A DNA stretch of 64,000 bases from an uncultured Actinomycetes bacterium (lineage in GTDB: Bacteria > Actinomycetota > Actinomycetes > Mycobacteriales > Mycobacteriaceae), in the NCBI GenBank assembly GCA_903884065.1, contig CAISDL010000084.1, positions 1 through 64,000 of the forward strand. The letters are read 5' to 3'. Below are positions 48,721-56,150 of this stretch, one piece after another. Position 1 is the stretch's first letter, and every line of letters starts with the position of its first letter. The notes under the pieces are model-generated. The model was not told where the DNA came from, made no database searches, and worked only from the letters and a program-made list of their open reading frames with translations. A program made the translations under genes and the position numbers.

Positions 48721-49731
48721 CTAGGAACCCGGACGCTTGGCGGCGCGAAGTTGCACCCACCACCGGGCCGCAGCGCGGATGGACTCCTCCACCGGTTGCG
48801 GCTGCCAGCCCAGCTCCCGTCCGGCCTTGCTGCAGTCGATCGGCGCTTCGGCGCGCATGAGGCGCAGGGCGTTGAGGTTCAGGCGGTCATCGCTGCCGGT
48901 CAGTTTCGCCTTGGCAGTGCCGAGAGCCGCCAGGGCGTAGGCGACCGGTAGAGGAATGGTCCTGGTCGGCGCCGGAACGCCGGCAGCCTCGGCGGCGATG
49001 CGCACCACCTCGGCGTTGGAGATCATCTTCTCCGAGATCAGATAGCGCTCGCCGACACGACCGTGCTCGGCGGCAAGAATCATCGCGGCGGCGGCGTCGC
49101 CGATCCCGACGGCCTCGAGTTCGATGCCGCCGAGGACGAAGGGCAGCTTGCCGAATGCGGCGCCGGCGATGATGGCGCCATGCGGGGTGCGACCCCAGTC
49201 CCCGGTGCCGTACGTGGTGGCGACGCACATCGCCACCGCCGGCAGCGTGCCCTCGCGGGCGCGGGCCAGCACCATCCGTTCGGCGATCAGGCGGGAGCGT
49301 ACGTAGTCGGTGAGCTTCGACTCGTCGGTGATCTCGTCGGCCTCGGTGGCGACCGCGCCACGGCGGCGGTTCACTGTGGCGTAGCTGCTGGTGAACACGA
49401 AGCGGCGCAACGGGTTCCGCTGGTGCACCTCGCAGGCGATGTCGAGCACATTGCGGGTGCCCTCGACGTTGGTGCGGTACAGCGGGCCCGGATCGGTGAG
49501 CCAGCCGCGGGCGTCGACGACGCAGTAGTAGACGTCGTCGCATCCGGTCATCGCCTCGCGCAACACGTCGCCGTCCCAGATGTCGCCGATGAAGCGGGTG
49601 ACCTTCAGGCCGTCGATGCCGACGGTTTTGGCCCCGTCGCGCACCATGATGCGCACGTCATGGCCGGCGTCGACCAGCTGTCGGGTCACGTGGGAGCCGA
49701 GGAATCCGTTGGCGCCGATGACGAGTTTCAT
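48721..49731 (-). CDS. NAD-dependent epimerase/dehydratase (Rv0139-like)
   Basis: A 336-residue extended short-chain dehydrogenase: N-terminal NAD(P) motif VIGANGFLGSHVTR, then VFTSSYATVNRRR, in place of the usual YxxxK a divergent active site (the region reads SRLIAERMVLARAREG, where a Tyr is not obvious). Similar mycobacterial proteins resemble dihydroflavonol reductases or 3-beta-hydroxysteroid dehydrogenases. It overlaps the SnoaL-like gene (ATGA) and matches Rv0139 in size and place. The shared KstR-type operator upstream suggests a role in sterol use, but the substrate is unknown. Confidence 0.8.
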   Translation of the reverse strand: MKLVIGANGFLGSHVTRQLVDAGHDVRIMVRDGAKTVGIDGLKVTRFIGDIWDGDVLREAMTGCDDVYYCVVDARGWLTDPGPLYRTNVEGTRNVLDIACEVHQRNPLRRFVFTSSYATVNRRRGAVATEADEITDESKLTDYVRSRLIAERMVLARAREGTLPAVAMCVATTYGTGDWGRTPHGAIIAGAAFGKLPFVLGGIELEAVGIGDAAAAMILAAEHGRVGERYLISEKMISNAEVVRIAAEAAGVPAPTRTIPLPVAYALAALGTAKAKLTGSDDRLNLNALRLMRAEAPIDCSKAGRELGWQPQPVEESIRAAARWWVQLRAAKRPGS

Positions 49732-50231
49732 TGGGCGGCGCTGTTTTTGCGCATCCAGGCGGCGGCGTCGTCGTCAAGGGTGCCGAGTGCTTGGGCCTTG
49801 CGGCACCACTTCATGCCCGCGGCCAGGAAGCGCATCGGGTTGTAGACGTCCTCCTGCCGCGACCACAGGCCGTCGCCGGCGTAGGTGATGATCGAGATGT
49901 TGGTGGCGGTGATGATGGTGCCGTCGCCGGGGTCGCGCATGGGGTTGTCCAGTTCGCAGATCACCCGGCCGGTGCCCTCGTCGATGACGTGCCAGAGCGA
50001 GGGGAACGCCGTCATGTGGCTGCCGGGGAAGGTCGTCATGGTGCGGTAAATCCAGTCGCGCACCTGATCTCGGCCCTTCATGGTGCCCATGGCGTGCTCG
50101 ATGTAGTCGACGTCGTCGGTGTAGTGCGCCACCCAGGCGTCCCAGTTGTGGGTGCGGGCGGCGTCGTCGACCTCGGCCTCGAAGGTCGCGAAGGCGCTGG
50201 CGAGTTCGGCGCGGGAGAAGCGGGGGGCCAC
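49728..50231 (-). CDS. SnoaL/NTF2-like protein (Rv0138-like)
   Basis: A 167-residue NTF2-fold protein (start GTG; MAPRFSRAELASAF). SnoaL-like features are DWDAWVAHYTDDVDYIEHAMG near the start as split over two helices and a strand, RDWIYRTMTTFPG, and IITATNISIITYAGDGLW. The length equals Rv0138 (167). Such proteins may be isomerases, hydratases or carriers; no catalytic pair can be assigned. It is first in a two-gene operon with the epimerase, and a KstR-type operator overlaps its predicted promoter. Confidence 0.8.
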   Translation of the reverse strand: MAPRFSRAELASAFATFEAEVDDAARTHNWDAWVAHYTDDVDYIEHAMGTMKGRDQVRDWIYRTMTTFPGSHMTAFPSLWHVIDEGTGRVICELDNPMRDPGDGTIITATNISIITYAGDGLWSRQEDVYNPMRFLAAGMKWCRKAQALGTLDDDAAAWMRKNSAAQ

Positions 50232-50237
50232 GGCTCC

Positions 50238-50255
50238 AAACTAGAACAGGTTCTA
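50238..50255 (-). promoter_or_regulatory. KstR-type operator with overlapping leaderless promoter
   Basis: TAGAACAGGTTCTA at 50242-50255 is a perfect inverted repeat and fits the TnnAACnnGTTnnA consensus of KstR, the cholesterol catabolism repressor. On the minus strand a TAGTTT hexamer (50243-50238) ends 6 bases before the GTG at 50231, so the SnoaL-like gene should be leaderless, and the operator covers the -10 region. Confidence 0.7.
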
Positions 50256-50259
50256 TCGC

Positions 50260-50424
50260 GGTTGTGGAGAGCGGGGAAACCGGCAGGCCGACGATGGCTG
50301 ACGAACCCGACGAATGGAGGCCGACCTCGCCTTTTGGCGACGGGCCGCAGGCGCCTCGTGAGCCCCTTGCCGACAGGTGGCTGTCGACTGCGCGAACAGC
50401 TGACTGGTTGTGGAGAGCGGGGAA
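50260..50424 (+). repeat. 19-base direct repeat in intergenic DNA
   Basis: GGTTGTGGAGAGCGGGGAA occurs at 50260-50278 and again at 50406-50424. The stretch between the SnoaL-like gene and the HicA-like gene (295 bases) otherwise holds the KstR-type site and the HicA operator. No convincing gene is visible in it. Confidence 0.6.
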
Positions 50425-50480
50425 CTTGGGTCAGGTCTGGAGTGCAGAGTTTCCGGCGTGACGATTCGACCGCTGAGTAT

Positions 50481-50524
50481 TTGTCTACTTCGATTGACTA
50501 GAAATCGTCTATCGGAATAGACAA
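50481..50524. promoter_or_regulatory. Nested inverted repeats before the HicA-like gene
   Basis: Outer arms TTGTCTACTTCG (50481-50492) and CGGAATAGACAA (50513-50524) match in 10 of 12 positions, and an inner pair CGATT/AATCG lies between them. The region ends 2 bases before the ATG at 50527. It is AT-richer than its surroundings and is a good candidate for an autoregulatory operator bound by the HTH of the downstream protein. Confidence 0.6.
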
Positions 50525-50526
50525 AA

Positions 50527-50841
50527 ATGATCACACCGGCTCCCACCCGGGAAATCGTCAACCGCCTCAAGAACGCAGGGTTCACGAAGCGTGACGGTAA
50601 AGGAAGCCACACCGTCTGGACCTGTCGGCACCGGCGCTACCGCGTCACGGTGGACACCGGCCACCGGTCCATCAGCCCCGGGGTGCGCCGCCAGGTCGAG
50701 ACGGAGGCCCGCGAACTCGCCCGCGAACTGGCCGACCGTGGCGTTTCGATCCGCGACGTCGGCGAGGCGCTCGGTGTGTCGTTTCAGCGGGCTCAGCAGC
50801 TGATTGCCGCGCGCACGAGTGAGAGGCGCGGCCGAGTATGA
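50527..50841 (+). CDS. HicA-like RNA-binding domain fused to a helix-turn-helix
   Basis: 104 residues. The first 55 fit HicA toxins: REIVNRLKNAGF, then DGKGSHTVW (the Gly-Ser-His of the active site) and RYRVTVDTGHRSISPG. The C-terminal part VSIRDVGEALGVSFQRAQQLI looks like a DNA-binding helix-turn-helix. HicA proteins are mRNA interferases with a dsRBD-like fold, normally paired with HicB, but no hicB gene lies next to it. The HTH could replace the antitoxin's regulatory role, or the protein may be a non-toxic regulator. Weak ribosome site (GGA 11 bases upstream). Confidence 0.55.
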   Translation: MITPAPTREIVNRLKNAGFTKRDGKGSHTVWTCRHRRYRVTVDTGHRSISPGVRRQVETEARELARELADRGVSIRDVGEALGVSFQRAQQLIAARTSERRGRV

Positions 50842-50855
50842 ATCCGCCCTTGGCA

Positions 50856-50913
50856 TCGAGAATGCGTACAGATCGTGGTTTTCGCCCGTAGGGCGATCTG
50901 TGCGCAATCTCGG
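50856..50913. repeat. Dispersed hairpin repeat, copy 2
   Basis: Arms at 50856-50875 and 50894-50913 match in 17 of 20 positions around an 18-base loop. It starts 14 bases after the HicA-like stop, where it could also act as a terminator. It is the inverted partner of the copy at 48661-48718. Confidence 0.75.
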
Positions 50914-50988
50914 CGGTCCCTGACATCTCTATAACCGCCCACCCCAGGACCGGCGCAGAGGCAGAGGCCGGGCGCACACTGGGAACCG

Positions 50989-51945
50989 ATGACCTACCGC
51001 AAGGACCCCGACGCGATCAAGGCGCTGTCCCCCGACCAATACCGGGTGACCCAGCGCAACGGCACCGAGCCCGCGTTCACCGGTGAGTACTGGGATCACC
51101 ACGAGCCGGGCCTCTACGTCGACGTGGTGTCCGGAGAACCGCTGTTCGCCTCGTCCGACAAGTTCGACAGCGGCACCGGCTGGCCCAGTTTCACCAAGCC
51201 GGTCGAGAAAGCCAACGTCGTCGTCAAGCGCGACTTCACCATGCTGTTCCCGCGCAGAGAAGTTCGGTCGGCGAACGCGGGCAGCCACCTGGGGCACGTA
51301 TTCAAGGACGGGCCGCGCGACCGTGGCGGGCTGCGGTACTGCATCAACTCCGCGGCGCTGCGGTTTGTCCATCGCGACGACCTGGCCGCGCAGGGCTACG
51401 GCGACTACATCACGCTATTCACCAAGGAGGACACCATGAGTGATCACAAGACCGCGGTCCTGGCCGGCGGCTGCTTCTGGGGCATGCAGGACCTCATCCG
51501 CCGCCAGCCCGGCGTGATCTCGACGCGGGTGGGCTACACCGGCGGCCGGAACGCCAACGCCACCTACCGCAACCACCCCGGCCATGCGGAGGCCGTCGAG
51601 ATCGTCTACGACCCGGCCAAGACCGACTACCGGGCGCTGCTGGAGTTCTTCTTCCAGATCCACGACCCGTCGACCAAGGACCGGCAGGGCAACGACCGCG
51701 GCAGCAGTTACCGCTCGGCGATCTTCTACCTCGACGACGAGCAGCGTCAGATCGCGCTGGACACCATCGCCGACGTCGACGCCTGCGGGCTGTGGCCCGG
51801 AAAGGTGGTCACCGAGGTGGTCCCGGCGTCGGACTTCTGGGAGGCCGAACCCGAGCACCAGGACTACCTGCTGCGAATCCCGAACGGGTACACGTGTCAT
51901 TTCCCGCGGCCGGGGTGGACGCTGCCGAAGCGCGAAACGGTGTAA
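50989..51945 (+). CDS. Bifunctional methionine sulfoxide reductase MsrB-MsrA fusion
   Basis: A 318-residue fusion with MsrB first (about 1-140) and MsrA second (about 150-318). MsrB features are [22 protein letters not shown] and RYCINSAAL with the catalytic Cys; the two CxxC zinc pairs of many MsrB proteins are absent (the first site reads VSGEPLFAS). MsrA has [10 protein letters not shown] with the catalytic Cys, then [12 protein letters not shown] and [12 protein letters not shown]. Together they repair both R- and S-methionine sulfoxides. In M. tuberculosis msrA (Rv0137c) diverges from Rv0138 as here, but msrB is elsewhere, so the fusion differs. Confidence 0.92.
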   Translation: MTYRKDPDAIKALSPDQYRVTQRNGTEPAFTGEYWDHHEPGLYVDVVSGEPLFASSDKFDSGTGWPSFTKPVEKANVVVKRDFTMLFPRREVRSANAGSHLGHVFKDGPRDRGGLRYCINSAALRFVHRDDLAAQGYGDYITLFTKEDTMSDHKTAVLAGGCFWGMQDLIRRQPGVISTRVGYTGGRNANATYRNHPGHAEAVEIVYDPAKTDYRALLEFFFQIHDPSTKDRQGNDRGSSYRSAIFYLDDEQRQIALDTIADVDACGLWPGKVVTEVVPASDFWEAEPEHQDYLLRIPNGYTCHFPRPGWTLPKRETV

Positions 51946-52128
51946 CTGCGCATCGGCTCAGGGTCATCGCCGACGAAGGTGCGAGGCTGTCGACTCCGCT
52001 CAGTCCAGCGTCGTTGCTGGCGTAAAATGAGGCGCTGCCGGCGGGCGACCTAGCCGCCCAGTCCTGCGGCCGCGACCGGGGTGACTATGGTTAGCGCGAC
52101 GGCTTTCACAAGTCCGAGGGGAGAGAGC

Positions 52129-52545
52129 ATGCGTGTTGTCGCATTCGCGCCGGCATTGAGCGCGACGGAGGAGGACGCCGGCGGCGTCGCGGTCAAGGGC
52201 TTCCCGATGACGAGTTGCTACGTCAACAACTTCCCGGCACAGATCACCGTCCCGATCGTGGTTGCGGTGACCGCCCTCGGCGGGACGGACTACGACCCGG
52301 TGAAGGTGATCGTCGCGACCTCGCCCGAGGGCGAACGGGTCGGCAGCCTCGAGTTCAGCTGGCATTGGAACGACAATCCGCCGACCCCGGTCAAGTTCCG
52401 GGTGTTCACCCAGTACCTGCCCATGCGGGTGGAGGAGGCTGGTGTCTACACCCTCGGCCTGTACAACAGCCTTGAGGAAACTGAGAGCGAGCACCTGTTC
52501 CCGCTGCCGGTCCTCAAGATGAATCCGCTTCTTCAGTCCCGCTGA
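52129..52545 (+). CDS. Hypothetical protein, likely beta-sandwich, unknown function
   Basis: A 138-residue soluble protein that I do not recognise. The start at 52129 follows GAGGGGAGAGAGC, a strong ribosome binding site; an ATG at 52081-52090 frame is less likely. The sequence has alternating hydrophobic strands (QITVPIVVAVTAL, VKVIVATSPEG, VGSLEFSWHWND, VKFRVFTQYLP, GVYTLGLYNS) and no signal peptide or Cys-rich motif. It resembles small beta-sandwich proteins of unknown role (DUF6941 type), a weak impression. It precedes the methyltransferase by 27 bases and is probably in the same transcript. Confidence 0.6.
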   Translation: MRVVAFAPALSATEEDAGGVAVKGFPMTSCYVNNFPAQITVPIVVAVTALGGTDYDPVKVIVATSPEGERVGSLEFSWHWNDNPPTPVKFRVFTQYLPMRVEEAGVYTLGLYNSLEETESEHLFPLPVLKMNPLLQSR

Positions 52546-53790
<1,245 letters not shown>

Positions 53791-53862
53791 CCTCCGGATT
53801 CTGACCGCCCTGCGACCGGCTCGCGGCTGCGCAACTGGAAATCCGGTGGTCCGGGTTCAGTC

Positions 53863-53868
53863 TATTCT
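53863..53868 (+). promoter_or_regulatory. Predicted -10 element for a leaderless transcript
   Basis: TATTCT (TANNNT type) ends 5 bases before the ATG at 53874, so transcription would start at or near that ATG. No -35 is evident, which is usual for such mycobacterial promoters. Confidence 0.45.
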
Positions 53869-53873
53869 CAGGT

Positions 53874-53927
53874 ATGCTTCAGGAATCTTTGCAAATTCTA
53901 ACAAGCCGAGCTGCGGAGGGGTTGTAG
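53874..53927 (+). CDS. Possible leaderless upstream peptide (17 aa)
   Basis: MLQESLQILTSRAAEGL, stop TAG at 53925-53927. It begins at the predicted transcription start and its stop is directly followed by the GTG of the next tiny ORF. It could serve as a leader peptide for the ketosynthase gene. A coding role is not proven. Confidence 0.4.
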   Translation: MLQESLQILTSRAAEGL

Positions 53928-53978
53928 GTGTCACTGATGACGACCTCGACAAATAACCCGGGGCGGGTGCGCCGATGA
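53928..53978 (+). CDS. Possible coupled upstream peptide (16 aa)
   Basis: VSLMTTSTNNPGRVRR, from a GTG preceded by a strong GGAGGGG ribosome site 6 bases upstream. Its TGA overlaps the ATG of the ketosynthase gene (ATGA), while that ATG has only a weak site of its own. The ketosynthase may therefore depend on translation of this peptide. Confidence 0.45.
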   Translation: MSLMTTSTNNPGRVRR

Positions 53979-54997
53979 TTCCCCAGCTGTACTTCTCGAG
54001 GCCCGCGACAATCCTCCCCGAGACCGCCGTGGACAACGACGCCGCACTCGCTCGATTGAAGGAATCCTTCCGCGGCACGACCGACGAGTGGGATCAGGTC
54101 GAGCAGGGTGTCCGCTGGGTCTTCGACCGATGTAACACCAAGCTGCGCTACCTCGAGGCCGACGACAACCTTTCCCCCGGCGAGTTCGCCGCGCGCGCAG
54201 CGGCCGACTGCCTGGCAGCGAACGGGGTCGCGGCCGCCGACCTGGACCTCCTGATCTACGGCGGGATCGCCCGCGACGCGTTCGAACCGGCGACGGCGGC
54301 GGAGGTGGGCGGGCGCATCGGCGCCACGCCGGTGATCGCCTTGGACGTGACGTGCGCCTGCGCCGGACTCATCGAAGCCATGCACGTCGCAGCGGGATAC
54401 TTCGCACTCCACGACGACATCCAGACCGCACTCATCTGCTCCGGAGAGATCACCCGGGACCGGGTTACCTACGATCTGCAGACGCTCGAGGACGTGGTGA
54501 CCGGGGTGGCCGGCTTGACCATCAGTAACGCCGCGGCAGCGTTGCTGATCACCCGTGAGCCGCTGCCCACCGGCGGCGCCAGGCTCGAAGCGTTCATGCA
54601 CATGTCCCTTCCGGAGAACTGGGCGCTCTGCCGGGCGCCCGTCGAGGGGCACTTCATGTCGCAGTCGAAGGAGTTGTTCGCGCTTTCGGTGCACGTGGTG
54701 CCCGAAGTCCGCGGTCTCGTGGAGAGTGTCGGCTGGACGCCGGAAGAAATCGATCACTACGCCTTCCATCAGCCAAGCCAGGCGGTCCTGGAACGGATCT
54801 TCTCCGATCTCAACGCAAAACCGGACGCCTGCATTCACACCCACTCGTTGTACGGCAACTCCGCGAGCACCGCCTGGGCGCTCGCACTGGACCATCGGCT
54901 TCGCAACGGCACGGTCGCCAACGGCGACAAGATCGTCATCGGCAGCGCCGCGGCCGGCTTCACGATGGTGGCCGCGGCCGCCGAATGGGTGTGCTGA
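53975..54997 (+). CDS. KAS III (FabH)-like beta-ketoacyl synthase
   Basis: A 340-residue thiolase-fold enzyme. The KAS III triad is visible: Cys in VTCACAG (about 125), His in YAFHQPSQAV (about 263) and Asn in SLYGNSAST (about 293), with the GSAAAGFTMV C-terminal motif. It would condense an acyl-CoA starter with malonyl-ACP, or act as an acyltransferase as some secondary-metabolite KAS III proteins do. The neighbours are a methyltransferase upstream and a sulfotransferase directly downstream, so a housekeeping FabH role is unlikely. The frame is closed upstream by a stop, so the ATG at 53975 is the start. Confidence 0.8.
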   Translation: MIPQLYFSRPATILPETAVDNDAALARLKESFRGTTDEWDQVEQGVRWVFDRCNTKLRYLEADDNLSPGEFAARAAADCLAANGVAAADLDLLIYGGIARDAFEPATAAEVGGRIGATPVIALDVTCACAGLIEAMHVAAGYFALHDDIQTALICSGEITRDRVTYDLQTLEDVVTGVAGLTISNAAAALLITREPLPTGGARLEAFMHMSLPENWALCRAPVEGHFMSQSKELFALSVHVVPEVRGLVESVGWTPEEIDHYAFHQPSQAVLERIFSDLNAKPDACIHTHSLYGNSASTAWALALDHRLRNGTVANGDKIVIGSAAAGFTMVAAAAEWVC

Positions 54998-54998
54998 G

Positions 54999-56117
54999 TT
55001 GCGCCATTACCTGGAGCTGTACCGGACCATCAACAAGACCTTCGGGTTCCGGCTTCGGCCGCTCGGCACGTTCGCGGTTCTCCAACTGCGCCTGGCGATT
55101 TCGTCGTTGACCATGGGGCTGGACCGTATTTTCTTTTCCCGCTACCGCAAGCAGCCCATCGACCGCCCGATCTTCATCGTCGGCAACCCGCGGAGTGGCA
55201 CCACGTTCCTGCACCGCCTGCTGCTCGGGGCCGGCGACGACCTGGCCGCTTTCGAGTTGTGGGAGATGCTCTTCCCGGCGATCACGGCCCGCAAGCTGCT
55301 CGGCCCGATCGTCCCCCGCTTCGACCGGTTGTCCCCGGCCCGCTACCACCCCTCCGACATTCACGACACGAACCTGCGCGGTATCGAGACCGACGACGTG
55401 CTGTGGTTCTTCCGCACCATGGACGGTCCGTTCGCCTGGGCGTATTTCCTTGCCTGGCAGGACAAATGGGGCAGCGACCTGTGCCGGCGCGAGATGGGCG
55501 TCGAAGGTGTCACCGACAGCGAGCGGGAGCGCTTCTTCAGCTACCACGAGGAGTGCTGGCGCAGGAATCTGACGTACAAGCACGCCAAGCGCGTATTGGC
55601 CAAGACCAGCATGCTGACCTTCCGCCTCGACGAGGTGCTCAAGCGCTATCCGGACGCCAAGCTCGTGTACATCATCCGCGATCCGGTCGAGGTCATCCCT
55701 TCCGGAATGTCGCTGGTGTCCGGCGTTCTCGAGAACGGCTACGACGCCTGGAACCACACGACCGAGGTGGACCAGCGGCGCTGGGCAGAGAACCTCTACC
55801 AGGCCTCCTGCGAAATGCTGCGCTCCTTCCACGAGGCGTACACCTCCGGGCGCATCCCGGAGAAGAACCTGTGCGTGGTGCGCTATACCGACCTCCTGCA
55901 GAACCTCGAGCCGACGATGACGCGCATCCTCGATTTCATCGAGATCGAGCCAAGCGCAGCCTTCGTGGAAGAGGTACACGCGCAAGCGGAGAAGCAGCGC
56001 TCGTATAAAAGCCGCCACCAACATTCGCCCGAAAAGTTCAACCTCGACCCCGAGCGCATCCGTCATGACCTCGGGTTCGTCTACGACACCTTCGAACTGA
56101 CCGATCAGCCCGGGTAA
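54999..56117 (+). CDS. PAPS-dependent sulfotransferase
   Basis: About 372 residues with the PAPS-binding signature: 5'-PSB loop IVGNPRSGTTFLHRLLLG at about 60 and the 3'-phosphate site YIIRDPVEVIPSGMS at about 225. It belongs to the large family of mycobacterial sulfotransferases (Stf-type). The substrate is not evident; with the upstream ketosynthase and methyltransferase it may be an acyl alcohol or glycolipid. The start is a TTG one base after the ketosynthase stop (no closer ATG fits), so translation is probably coupled. The C-terminus NLDPERIRHDLGFVYD is typical of the family. Confidence 0.82.
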   Translation: MRHYLELYRTINKTFGFRLRPLGTFAVLQLRLAISSLTMGLDRIFFSRYRKQPIDRPIFIVGNPRSGTTFLHRLLLGAGDDLAAFELWEMLFPAITARKLLGPIVPRFDRLSPARYHPSDIHDTNLRGIETDDVLWFFRTMDGPFAWAYFLAWQDKWGSDLCRREMGVEGVTDSERERFFSYHEECWRRNLTYKHAKRVLAKTSMLTFRLDEVLKRYPDAKLVYIIRDPVEVIPSGMSLVSGVLENGYDAWNHTTEVDQRRWAENLYQASCEMLRSFHEAYTSGRIPEKNLCVVRYTDLLQNLEPTMTRILDFIEIEPSAAFVEEVHAQAEKQRSYKSRHQHSPEKFNLDPERIRHDLGFVYDTFELTDQPG

Positions 56118-56150
56118 CAACCCAAACGACCCACCGAAAGAGACGAAAAT

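Noticed and set aside
50264..50461. A 65-codon plus-strand frame before the HicA-like gene
   Set aside because: No ribosome binding site or recognisable motif, and it spans the 19-base direct repeat; probably not a gene.
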